A stretch of 18,160 bases of DNA from Deltaproteobacteria bacterium. GTDB taxonomy: Bacteria; Bdellovibrionota_C; UBA2361; SZUA-149; JADYYL01. Below are positions 6,004 to 13,068 of this stretch, in pieces. The translations under genes and the position numbers were made by a program. Positions within the stretch are counted from its first letter, which is position 1. The number at the start of each line of letters is the position of its first letter. The notes beneath the pieces are model-generated. The model made no database searches and had not been told where the DNA came from. It saw nothing but the letters and a program-made list of their open reading frames with translations. The stretch spans positions 1 through 18,160 of the forward strand of contig JADYYL010000158.1 of assembly GCA_020853655.1 (NCBI GenBank), given 5' to 3'.

Positions 6004-7026
6004 CTACACCCGCTCCGCGATCGCATTCGCAAACGTCATCGTGGACGCGCTGCCGCCGATGTCGCGGGTCAGTGTCTTCCCCTCGCGATAGACCTCAAGG
6101 GTTGCATCCGAGATCCGCTGGGCAACCTCGCCCTTTCCGCAGAAGCGGAGGAGTTCTACCGCAGAGAGGAGCAGGGCAGTGGGATTCGCAATGCCTTTCC
6201 CTGCGATGTCGGGAGCTGAGCCATGCACCGCCTCGAAGACGGCACCGAGAGCTCCGAAGTTCCCGCTGGCGGCGAGTCCAAGGCCGCCGACGAGACCGGC
6301 GCCGAGATCGGAAAGGATATCCCCGTAGAGATTCTCCATGACGAGTACATCAAACTTTTCGGGGGTCATGACGAGGGCCATCGCGGTCGCGTCGATGATC
6401 TTCTCGTCGTACTCAATCTCAGGAAACTTTTTCGACACGGCGCGATAGCACTCAAGCGCGAGGCCGTCCGACAGCTTCATGATGTTGGCTTTGTGTACGC
6501 CGGTCACCTTCTTGCGCTTCTCGCGTCGTGCAAACTCGAACGCAAACTCTGCAATCCGCGTGCACGCCTTTCGCGTTGCGACCTTGAGGCTCGTGACGAC
6601 ACCATCCGTAATCTCGTGCTCAAGGCCGGAATAGAGGCCCTCGGTGTTCTCTCGAATGAAGACGAGATCAATATCTGAGAAGCGCGTCTTTACTCCTGGG
6701 ACGGTGCGGACCGGCCGGTAATTCGCGTAGAGATCAAGCGTTCGACGGAGCTGCACGTTCACGCTCTTGAAGTCAGAGCCGACCTCGATGCTCCCTGCAA
6801 CCGGTGTGGTTAACGGACCTTTCAACGCAAGACGTTTCTCGCGAATCGCGGTCAGTGTTCTTTCCGGCAACGTCGAGCCGTGTTCGAGCAGCGCCGTGTA
6901 TCCTGCGGGCATCCGCTCCCATTCGACACCGGCTTTCGCCTTGTCGAGGACCATAACGACCGCCTCGGCGATCTCTGGTCCGATTCCGTCCCCCTCAATC
7001 AACACCGCGGAAACATCGCTGCTCAT
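6004..7026 (-). CDS. idh: NAD-dependent isocitrate dehydrogenase (IDH3-like, short beta-decarboxylating type)
   Basis: Converts isocitrate to 2-oxoglutarate with CO2 and NADH. At 340 residues it is the length of the short IDH/IPMDH class. SVNVQLRRTLDLYANYRP (88-105) has the Ser/Asn/Arg pattern of isocitrate-binding enzymes, whereas isopropylmalate dehydrogenases carry a Leu-rich variant there. IRENTEGLYSGLEHE (124-138) is the IDH signature, Lys179 and Asn181 lie in GVHKANI, and metal-binding Asp residues are Asp212, Asp236 and Asp240. HGSAPDIAGKGIANP (268-282) has Asp at the position that selects NAD over NADP (Lys-Tyr in E. coli NADP-IDH). Its ATG overlaps the stop of the phosphodiester glycosidase gene by 4 nt (ATGA), so it is translated as the last cistron of the acetoacetate operon. 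Isopropylmalate or homoisocitrate dehydrogenase activity is less likely. Confidence 0.87.
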   Translation of the reverse strand: MSSDVSAVLIEGDGIGPEIAEAVVMVLDKAKAGVEWERMPAGYTALLEHGSTLPERTLTAIREKRLALKGPLTTPVAGSIEVGSDFKSVNVQLRRTLDLYANYRPVRTVPGVKTRFSDIDLVFIRENTEGLYSGLEHEITDGVVTSLKVATRKACTRIAEFAFEFARREKRKKVTGVHKANIMKLSDGLALECYRAVSKKFPEIEYDEKIIDATAMALVMTPEKFDVLVMENLYGDILSDLGAGLVGGLGLAASGNFGALGAVFEAVHGSAPDIAGKGIANPTALLLSAVELLRFCGKGEVAQRISDATLEVYREGKTLTRDIGGSASTMTFANAIAERV

Positions 7027-7877
7027 TTCTTTACACCTTTAGATACGACCACAAGAGCGACCGGCACGATATCGCCGCCACTCACGAGCAGATCACTGCC
7101 ATCTTTATCGCCGGAACGAAGGAACATCTGAGACGATCCTCCGCCATCGAAGTTCAATGCATTCACGACCTCAAGCTCAGGCCGAAGAAGCAAGCTCTGG
7201 ATCTCTGCGAAGCTCGCTCCTGGAAAACGGAGCGTCGTCGCAAATAGAATGACCTCGTTGGATTTCGTCAGCGCGACGCCCGATCGCCGACTCGACACGT
7301 GAGGTGAGTCGACATTGACTGCCTTCCCGTCGACCACCAATCTCGGTCCGGCCTGGAGCGCCATTCCGACGTCGGCCGGTAGCTCCGTTCGGTGAACGAT
7401 GCCGAGTCGATCCCCGCGCTGATACAAAATACCGGTTAAGACTTTTCCGCCGCGGTGCATTGGGTTTTTTTGAACCCCACCATTCAACACCACGCCGAGC
7501 GCCCGGCCATTCTCGTCGAAGAAATTTGCGTTGATCGCGGCGATCCCGTTGATGCTGCTCGCAAGCGTTCTGACGTTGTCGCGAGCGATGCCGGTATCCG
7601 GCGCGTGCACGGCGACGAATCGGAATCTTGCCGGTGAAAATTTCGCGAGGAGCACCTGCGATCGAACGACGGACACTGATGAAGGGAGATCATAACTCGC
7701 GACGGCAAATCCATCCGGCGTTGTTCGCCACACGATCGGGGACCCAGAGCTTTGCGCATGCGCCGCAATGGGGAGGGTTCTGTCGAAGAGGCAGAGCGAG
7801 AGGCAGAGGAGAGCAAGAGACACGATCGGCTTCGTGCCGCGCCGAAACGAAAGAAGGGAGAGTGGACGAGAACGCAT
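7023..7877 (-). CDS. Exported phosphodiester glycosidase family protein (NAGPA/DUF2233-like)
   Basis: Probable secreted or periplasmic protein of the family related to N-acetylglucosamine-1-phosphodiester alpha-N-acetylglucosaminidase (PF09992), found near exopolysaccharide or cell-wall sugar functions. A signal peptide spans about residues 1-41: basic N-region, hydrophobic SLALLCLSLCLF, cleavage after AHA. Family blocks in order: GIAAINANFFDENG (111-124), GVVLNGG, MALQAGPRLVVDG (172-184), SSRRSGVALT, ALNFDGGGSSQMFL (240-253) and IVPVALVVV near the end. The GlyGlyGly-Ser-Ser block and QAGPRLV are the conserved active-site-region motifs; INANFF replaces the INGGFF seen in many relatives. It lies 5 nt after HMG-CoA lyase and overlaps idh by 4 nt. 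An envelope enzyme in the middle of a cytosolic metabolic operon is unexpected; substrate unknown. Confidence 0.83.
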   Translation of the reverse strand: MRSRPLSLLSFRRGTKPIVSLALLCLSLCLFDRTLPIAAHAQSSGSPIVWRTTPDGFAVASYDLPSSVSVVRSQVLLAKFSPARFRFVAVHAPDTGIARDNVRTLASSINGIAAINANFFDENGRALGVVLNGGVQKNPMHRGGKVLTGILYQRGDRLGIVHRTELPADVGMALQAGPRLVVDGKAVNVDSPHVSSRRSGVALTKSNEVILFATTLRFPGASFAEIQSLLLRPELEVVNALNFDGGGSSQMFLRSGDKDGSDLLVSGGDIVPVALVVVSKGVKK

Positions 7878-7882
7878 CTAAA

Positions 7883-8818
7883 CTAGGACCGGACTTTCAG
7901 GAGGCCGCCCTGCTTCAATTTGCCAGGGAGCGGAACGCCGACGAGCTTCTCCGCGAGTGTCGCACAATGGATATACTTTTCCAAATTGACGCCGGTGTGG
8001 ATCCCGAGCTCCTCGCACAGAAAGGCGACATCTTCAGTTGGCACGTTGCCCGCCGCACCGGGCGCAAACGGACACCCTCCGAGGCCTGCGACGGAGGCAT
8101 CGAATCGCTCGACGCCGCACTGCAGCCCGCTGAGAACATTCGCCATGCCGGTTCCTCTGGTGTCGTGGAGATGGAGTCCGGGCTCAACGCCAGGATGGCG
8201 GGAGCGGAACTCCGAGATGAGCCGGCGAACCGCTTCCGGATTACCCCACCCGGTCGTGTCTGCAAACGTCACCTCTGCTGGCAGTGCTCCGTTTAAGCGT
8301 TGGAACGCCTGAGCGACGATCGCGAGGACAGCTTCGCATTCGATGCGACCTTGATACTCATCACCAAAACAGGTGGAGATCATGAGTTGCTCGAATGGAA
8401 GGTTTCTCGCTGCGAACAGCTCAGCCATCGTCGCCAGCTCTGCGAGTGCCTGGTCGAGCGTTCGGTTCTGATTGTGTTTCAGAAACGCCTCGCTTGCTGC
8501 GAGGAGGAAGAATCCGCCAACTTCGAGAGTTGTGCTGGCAAGAGCGCGCTCAAGACCCCGCTCATTCAAATACAGGGCGGTATACCTCACTCCCGTTCGA
8601 GGAGTGAGTCGCGCGACGAGCTCTTCTGCGTCTGCGAGTTGTGGAATACGATCCGCGCGAACGAATGACGTGACCTCAATGCTCCGCACGCCGGTCTGCG
8701 CGAGCGCATCGATCAACTCGAGCTTCGTTTCTGTCGGATGAACCGCCGCGAGCGCTTGGAATCCCTCGCGAGGGCCGTTCTCGCGAAGCAGTACTGATTT
8801 CGGGTAACTGGTCGTCAT
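7883..8818 (-). CDS. mvaB: Hydroxymethylglutaryl-CoA lyase family protein (DRE-TIM aldolase)
   Basis: Expected to split HMG-CoA into acetoacetate and acetyl-CoA, the last step of leucine degradation. At 311 residues it matches the family. Seen: SIEVTSFV (46-53, Glu48), SFVRADRIPQLADAEEL, metal-binding HLHDT (His216, His218), GGCPFAPGAAGNVPTEDV with the flexible-loop Cys249 and Asn258, and GIHTGVNLE. A notable change is at the N-terminal catalytic loop: ENGPREGFQ (13-21) replaces the usual EVGPRDGLQ, so the metal-linked catalytic Asp is Glu18. Activity on HMG-CoA or a related 3-hydroxy-3-methyl acyl-CoA is likely but not certain. It starts 2 nt after the acetoacetyl-CoA synthetase stop, which supports the HMG-CoA role because its product is the neighbour's substrate. 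Confidence 0.83.
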   Translation of the reverse strand: MTTSYPKSVLLRENGPREGFQALAAVHPTETKLELIDALAQTGVRSIEVTSFVRADRIPQLADAEELVARLTPRTGVRYTALYLNERGLERALASTTLEVGGFFLLAASEAFLKHNQNRTLDQALAELATMAELFAARNLPFEQLMISTCFGDEYQGRIECEAVLAIVAQAFQRLNGALPAEVTFADTTGWGNPEAVRRLISEFRSRHPGVEPGLHLHDTRGTGMANVLSGLQCGVERFDASVAGLGGCPFAPGAAGNVPTEDVAFLCEELGIHTGVNLEKYIHCATLAEKLVGVPLPGKLKQGGLLKVRS

Positions 8819-8820
8819 AG

Positions 8821-10779
8821 CTAGTCTCGCAGCTCACTGAGATTCTCAAAGTGCGCCAGCGCCTCGGGATTCGCGAGGGCATCGGCATTCTTCACGGGTC
8901 TACCGTGTATGACGTTCTTCACGGCGAGTTCGACCGTCTTGCCGCTTACGGTCTTCGGAATATCGGGCACCGCGATGATTTTCGCGGGAACATGGCGTGG
9001 AGTGAGTTCCGCGCGGATGAGCTTCCGTATGCGCTCTCGGAGCTCGTCGTCGAGCACGACCCCCGGTCTGAGCTTCACGAATAGCACGATGCGTTCATCG
9101 TTCTCCCACTGTTGGGCGGTCACCACGCTCTCAAGGATCTCTTTCATCTGCTCGACTTCGCGGTAGATCTCCGCTGTCCCTATGCGCACACCGCCGGGGT
9201 TCAGCACTGCGTCTGAGCGTCCGAAAATCACGAGACCACCGCGCGGCGTGAGTTCAACCCAGTCGCCATGTCGCCAGATGTTGGGATACATCGCAAAATA
9301 CGACGCAAGATAACGTTCATCGCCTGGATCGTTCCAGAACTTCACCGGCATTGCGGGGAATGGCTTGGTGCAGACGAGTTCGCCCTTCTCGCCGACAATC
9401 GCCCTTCCCGATTCATCGAAGACATCGACGGCGAGCCCGAGACCGCGAGACTGAATCTCTCCGGCGTAGACAGGGAGGAGCGGATTGCCGAGCGCAAAGC
9501 AGGACACGATATCTGTGCCCCCCGAAATCGAGGCGAGCGCGACGTCCCCTTTCCATTCACGGTACACATACTCGAAGCTCGACGGTGGTAGGGGAGAGCC
9601 AGTCGAAAGGATGGTGCGCAATTTTGGAAACTCGCGTCGCTTGGCTGTGACGTGCAGCTTCTCCGCCGAGAGCAGATACCGCGCGCTGGTTCCGAAATAT
9701 TGAATGCCCTCCTCCTCGAGCATAATCGGGAGTGTCTCCGCGCTTGGTGTGAGCGGGGAGCCGTCGAAGAGTTGTACGGTCGCGCCGAGCGCGAGGCTCG
9801 ACACGAGCCAGTTCCACATCATCCAGCCACAGGTGGTGAAGTAGAAAATTCGCTCGCCACGTTTCACATCGGTGTGCAGCGCCAGTTCTTTGATGTGTTG
9901 GAGGAGAGTGCCGCCAGCACCGTGCACGATGCACTTCGGAACGCCGGTGGTTCCGGATGAGTACAAGATATAGACGGGATGATCGAATGGCAGCTGCTCA
10001 AATGCGAGCGGTGGTGGTGTCGCAGCGAGGATGGATTCCAGGGTCGTCCACTCGCTCGGCGCCTGATGCTGCGACACAGGCACGCCGTCCGGACCGTGAT
10101 ATCGCACGAGCACCACGTGTCGCACGGTCGGCAGTGCCCGCAAGATCTCCTCTGTTCGAGAGATCGAGTCGATCGCCTTGCCACCGTAGAAGTAGCCGTC
10201 GCTCGTGATCAGCACTTTTGGCTCGATCTGGCTGAATCGTTCGATCACGCCTCGCGCACCGAAATCCGGCGACGTTGATGACCAGATAGCGCCGATGCTG
10301 GTGGTGGCGAGCATCGCGGCGATCGTCTCCGGAATGTTCGGGAGAAACGCGGCAACGCGGTCACCGACGGTCACGCCGCAGTTGATCAAATAGCCGCGCA
10401 GCGCCGCGACCATATTCCTCAGTTCGTCCCAGCTTACGGTGCGACGCGCGCCATTCTCCGACCGAAAGACGATCGCCGCATCATCGCCGGTAAAGCGGAG
10501 GAGATTCTCTGCGAAATTGAGGCGTGAGCCACTGAACCACCGCGCACCGGGCATCCGCTCCCCGTCTTCGAGAACCGAATCCCACTTTCGAGAGGCGATG
10601 ACATCGCCGAATTGCCAAACCGCCGGCCAGAACTCGGCGGGGCGGTCGACCGACCACTGCCAGAGCGGATCCCAGGCCGCAGCGGAGATGGGCAGGTCGG
10701 GGCGGAACTCCGCCATCAACCGGGCGAGGTTCGAACCGCGCACTCGCTCAGCAGTGGGTGTCCAGAGGGGTTGGGTCAT
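8821..10779 (-). CDS. aacS: Acetoacetyl-CoA synthetase (acetoacetate-CoA ligase)
   Basis: Activates acetoacetate to acetoacetyl-CoA with ATP and CoA, through an acyl-adenylate. A 652-residue ANL-superfamily enzyme. Visible: N-terminal WFSGSRLNFAENLL (81-94), the phosphate loop YSSGTTGVPK (273-282), TTCGWMMWNWLVSSLALGA (315-333), SISGGTDIVSCFALGNP (418-432) typical of acetoacetyl-CoA synthetases, the hinge-side RSDAVLNPGGVRIGTAEIY (521-539), and the A10 lysine in PKTVSGKTVE (Lys614). The start is ATG at 10779 (MTQPLWTPT). First gene of a four-gene operon whose next gene makes acetoacetate. The roughly 390-bp gap upstream holds directly repeated AAGTCGTG sites and a hairpin that may be regulatory. 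Confidence 0.93.
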   Translation of the reverse strand: MTQPLWTPTAERVRGSNLARLMAEFRPDLPISAAAWDPLWQWSVDRPAEFWPAVWQFGDVIASRKWDSVLEDGERMPGARWFSGSRLNFAENLLRFTGDDAAIVFRSENGARRTVSWDELRNMVAALRGYLINCGVTVGDRVAAFLPNIPETIAAMLATTSIGAIWSSTSPDFGARGVIERFSQIEPKVLITSDGYFYGGKAIDSISRTEEILRALPTVRHVVLVRYHGPDGVPVSQHQAPSEWTTLESILAATPPPLAFEQLPFDHPVYILYSSGTTGVPKCIVHGAGGTLLQHIKELALHTDVKRGERIFYFTTCGWMMWNWLVSSLALGATVQLFDGSPLTPSAETLPIMLEEEGIQYFGTSARYLLSAEKLHVTAKRREFPKLRTILSTGSPLPPSSFEYVYREWKGDVALASISGGTDIVSCFALGNPLLPVYAGEIQSRGLGLAVDVFDESGRAIVGEKGELVCTKPFPAMPVKFWNDPGDERYLASYFAMYPNIWRHGDWVELTPRGGLVIFGRSDAVLNPGGVRIGTAEIYREVEQMKEILESVVTAQQWENDERIVLFVKLRPGVVLDDELRERIRKLIRAELTPRHVPAKIIAVPDIPKTVSGKTVELAVKNVIHGRPVKNADALANPEALAHFENLSELRD

Positions 10780-10813
10780 ATCACTTTGATGTTTACTCGG
10801 GAGTCGAGCATTT

Positions 10814-10841
10814 CACGACTTGGCCGCAGCTGACACGACTT
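10814..10841. repeat. Direct repeat CACGACTT x2, exactly 20 bp apart, upstream of aacS
   Basis: CACGACTT occurs at 10814-10821 and 10834-10841, and a related GACGACTT at 10954-10961. The 20-bp period is close to two helical turns, so a dimeric regulator could bind both on one face. They lie 35-62 nt upstream of the aacS ATG. Eight-base sites recur by chance moderately often, so this is tentative. Confidence 0.35.
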
Positions 10842-10882
10842 CTTCGCTCCAACGCTGGGGGCACGCCCGGAATTGATTGCCG

Positions 10883-10905
10883 CGCTCACCGCCTGCTGGT
10901 GAGCG
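10883..10905. promoter_or_regulatory. Perfect 8-bp hairpin in the aacS leader region
   Basis: CGCTCACC (10883-10890), a 7-nt loop, GGTGAGCG (10898-10905). Neither strand shows a T-tract directly after the stem. About 100 nt upstream of aacS; it may be an operator or a leader structure. Confidence 0.5.
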
Positions 10906-11171
10906 ACGATAAAAACGTGAATAGATACTGTTGGTTAGGCGTCCCTCCGTATTGACGACTTCTAGAGAGGGAATCACGAGCGTCAGGCTCACATTTCCAC
11001 GCGATTATGTCATAACTGTGCAGGCGACTGGAGGAATCTCCTCTCTCGGTGCCCGTTCGGGGGCTCCAGAGGAGTTCGAGTGTGCCGAGATGCCTCGGCC
11101 TAAATTGTAGAACTTGTCGGGAGCCGATCCCAATGTCGGGGTCGTTCACTGCAAGATTGAGCGGGAAATTT

Positions 11172-11882
11172 ATGGTGTTCACGAGAGTGTGGAAATTCGT
11201 GTCGGCGGCGGTGTTGATGGTGGCACTCAGCGCAACTCCGACGCTTATCGTCCCGCAAGACGCATCGGCGGGTGAGCTGTTTCGCTCCGCTCGACGCTCA
11301 CAAACGCGGCGGGTGAAGTCGAGCACCAACGCAGCGCGTCGATTAAGCTCCTCTCGATCTCAGAATGATGTGGCGACTCTGAAGAGTTCTAGCCCATACG
11401 ATTATCGGATTATCAAAGCCCGCAACGACAATGCGCGTTACGAGGAGAAGCTGGCGAAGTGGCAATATAAGGCAGATCAGACCCAGCGTAAGCAGACCAT
11501 AAAGGCGCAGAAAGAGCGTCAGAAGCGTCAGGAGAAAGCTGCAAAACTGCAAGCGAAGGAGCGTGATAAAGCGCTGCGGCAGAAGGAGAAGGACGAGCGA
11601 GATAAAGCCCGTGCCACTTCGAAAAGCGAACCGAAGAAGGGGCTCCTTGGTGGCTCGTCCACTGAGACAAGCACACCTGCGGCTCGAGCCAAGGGCGAAA
11701 TGTTCACCTCGCCGTCTGCCGAAAAGGATGGCGAAACGAAACGCCGCACCTTCTGGCAGCGGATCAAGGACTGGTTGTTTGGACCAGCCACTCCACCGCA
11801 GACCCGAAGCCGCGCTCAGAAGCGGTACGCGAACACCAAACCGGTCCCGGTGGAATCGGTCGAGGTGCAGGACAGAAGTTAA
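11172..11882 (+). CDS. Exported, highly charged coiled-coil-like protein of unknown function
   Basis: I do not recognise a family. ATG at 11172 is chosen because it opens a good Sec signal peptide (basic MVFTRVWK, hydrophobic VSAAVLMVALSATPTL, likely cleavage after ASA near residue 34) and has GGGA about 7 nt upstream; a start at 11049 would add 41 residues lacking signal character. The mature 200 residues are extremely basic. An Arg/Ser-rich segment precedes a Lys/Glu/Arg/Gln/Ala-rich stretch (about residues 84-158, with EKLAKWQYKADQTQRKQ and repeats like AKERDKALRQKEKDERDK) predicted to form a long charged helix or coiled coil, then a Ser/Thr/Gly linker, an aromatic RRTFWQRIKDWLFGP patch and an Arg/Lys-rich tail. 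It could bind envelope polyanions or membrane. Followed by a textbook terminator, so it is its own transcription unit. Confidence 0.72.
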   Translation: MVFTRVWKFVSAAVLMVALSATPTLIVPQDASAGELFRSARRSQTRRVKSSTNAARRLSSSRSQNDVATLKSSSPYDYRIIKARNDNARYEEKLAKWQYKADQTQRKQTIKAQKERQKRQEKAAKLQAKERDKALRQKEKDERDKARATSKSEPKKGLLGGSSTETSTPAARAKGEMFTSPSAEKDGETKRRTFWQRIKDWLFGPATPPQTRSRAQKRYANTKPVPVESVEVQDRS

Positions 11883-11896
11883 CCTGAGCGCCTCAA

Positions 11897-11917
11897 TCTG
11901 GGTTTTCATAACCCAGA
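11897..11917 (+). promoter_or_regulatory. Hairpin preceding the terminator
   Basis: TCTGGGTT / AACCCAGA around the loop TTCAT, a perfect 8-bp stem 15 nt after the stop codon and 10 nt before the main terminator. Likely a 3'-UTR stabilising hairpin; it lacks its own T-tract. Confidence 0.5.
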
Positions 11918-11927
11918 GAGAAGAACG

Positions 11928-11957
11928 GCGGCCTCGATTTCGAGGCCGCTTTTTTTT
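11928..11957 (+). terminator. Rho-independent terminator of the charged exported protein gene
   Basis: GCGGCCTCG, loop ATTT, CGAGGCCGC, then eight T. A perfect 9-bp, mostly G-C stem 45 nt after the stop codon. The strongest terminator in the window. Confidence 0.95.
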
Positions 11958-12115
11958 GCCCTCACCACGAACACCTTGATCCCCGATTCTCGGCGATCCA
12001 TGGTGTAGAGGCCGCGCAACGCCCCGACGTGCCTTCCCAGTTCCCGCTTGCGTTCGGAAAGCGGTTCCGGGCATAAGGCCCTCGCAGCGTTCATAATCTC
12101 CAGCCGAGTTGGTTC

Positions 12116-12988
12116 ATGCGTTTCTCTGAGATTTATAAGCGGTCGAGAGTGCTCTCGCTCGAGTTCTTCCCGCCGAAGGCGGAAAGCGGCGTTCCCGAGA
12201 CGTTGGCGCTCATCGAGCGTCTCGCGAAGTTGAGCCCTGATTTTATGACGGTGACGTATGGTGCCGGGGGTGGGCAGCGGGGTGCGGCGCGAGAGCTGGT
12301 GACCTTCATTCGCGACACGTTGAAGCTGGTCGCCGTTCAGCATCTGACATGTTCTCGGCACAGCACGGCAGAGATCGATGCGATCGCCGATGAGCTGATC
12401 GAAGACGGGATCGAGCACGTCCTCGCGCTGAGAGGAGATCCGGTTCAAGGTACTTCGACATTCGTCGCCCATCCGGAGGGGTTCAGCTGCGCGCGTGATC
12501 TCACGAAGCATCTCAACGCGCGCGGACAGTTCAGCCTCGCTGTCGCCGGCTATCCCGAGACCCATCGAGAAGCCACTTCGCGTGAGGCGGATCTCGCATA
12601 TCTCAAGGAGAAGGTGGATGCGGGTGCAGAAGTCGTTATCACGCAACTGTTCTTCGACAACGATTTTTACTTCCGATTTCTCGACGACCTTTCACCATAC
12701 AACGTCGCCGTTCCCATCGTTCCGGGACTGATGCCGATTGCGAATGTGGCGCAGGTGAAACGCTTTACGTCTCTGTGCGGTGCGTCGATTCCGCCGCAGG
12801 TCGCAGCGCAGCTCTCGCGCTTAGAGGGCGACCCGGAAGGGGTCGTGCAATACGGGATCGATCTGGCGCTCGAACAGGGTCGGGCGCTCCTTGAGCGCGG
12901 CGCACCTGGACTGCATCTCTACACGCTCAATAAATCGAGCCAGGTCGAGGCAATCATTCGTGGTCTTGGGCTTGGCGGCGCGCGTTAA
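12116..12988 (+). CDS. metF: Methylenetetrahydrofolate reductase (MetF)
   Basis: FAD enzyme that reduces 5,10-methylene-THF to 5-methyl-THF for methionine synthesis. At 290 residues it matches bacterial MetF. Seen: SLEFFPPKAESG (14-25, with the catalytic Glu16 equivalent to E. coli Glu28), FMTVTYGAGGG (43-53), LTCS (77-80), LALRGDP (103-109, with Asp108 equivalent to E. coli Asp120), AVAGYPETH, VDAGAEVVITQLFFD, PIVPGLMPI and the C-terminal GLHLYTLNKS. The ATG at 12116 is followed by RFSEIYKRSR; the ribosome binding site is weak. The preceding 158 nt after the terminator carry no SAM or SAH riboswitch that I can recognise. It converges on pgi, and its TAA lies in a G-C hairpin loop. Confidence 0.95.
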   Translation: MRFSEIYKRSRVLSLEFFPPKAESGVPETLALIERLAKLSPDFMTVTYGAGGGQRGAARELVTFIRDTLKLVAVQHLTCSRHSTAEIDAIADELIEDGIEHVLALRGDPVQGTSTFVAHPEGFSCARDLTKHLNARGQFSLAVAGYPETHREATSREADLAYLKEKVDAGAEVVITQLFFDNDFYFRFLDDLSPYNVAVPIVPGLMPIANVAQVKRFTSLCGASIPPQVAAQLSRLEGDPEGVVQYGIDLALEQGRALLERGAPGLHLYTLNKSSQVEAIIRGLGLGGAR

Positions 12989-12999
12989 GCGCGGCCGCC
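12974..12999 (+). terminator. G-C hairpin spanning the metF stop codon
   Basis: GGCGGCGCGC (12974-12983), loop GTTAA (12984-12988, which contains the stop codon TAA), then GCGC, a bulged G, and GCCGCC (12994-12999): ten base pairs, all G-C. No T-tract follows, so termination would need to be non-canonical or Rho-assisted; the hairpin may instead protect the mRNA 3' end. Confidence 0.45.
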
Positions 13000-13068
13000 T
13001 CGCGTCATTCGACCGGCTCTGTTCTCACCCGTAGAATCGTGAACGCACCCTCGTCGTTTCAGCTTTGA

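Larger units (their letters stand above)
10780..11171. other. Intergenic region between aacS and the charged exported protein (392 bp)
   Basis: Divergent promoter region with no convincing gene. It contains a pair of CACGACTT direct repeats (10814-10841), a strong 8-bp hairpin (10883-10905), and on the plus strand two small hairpins, GCCGAG/CTCGGC (around 11086-11101) and CGATCCC/GGGGTCG with one G-U pair (around 11125-11144), in the likely leader of the downstream gene. I could not pick a convincing -10/-35 pair for either gene. Confidence 0.6.

Noticed and set aside
10886..11329. 147-codon minus-strand frame opposite the signal peptide of the charged exported protein
   Set aside because: Overlaps the promoter region and antisense signal-peptide codons; hydrophobic stretches mirror the sense strand.
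11906..12092. Possible 62-residue minus-strand protein in the gap before metF
   Set aside because: It would run through the perfect terminator hairpin at 11928-11957, has no ribosome binding site evidence and no recognisable motif.
11958..12115. SAM, SAH or cobalamin riboswitch upstream of metF
   Set aside because: I looked for the conserved core sequences of these classes and saw none; only a weak short hairpin is present.
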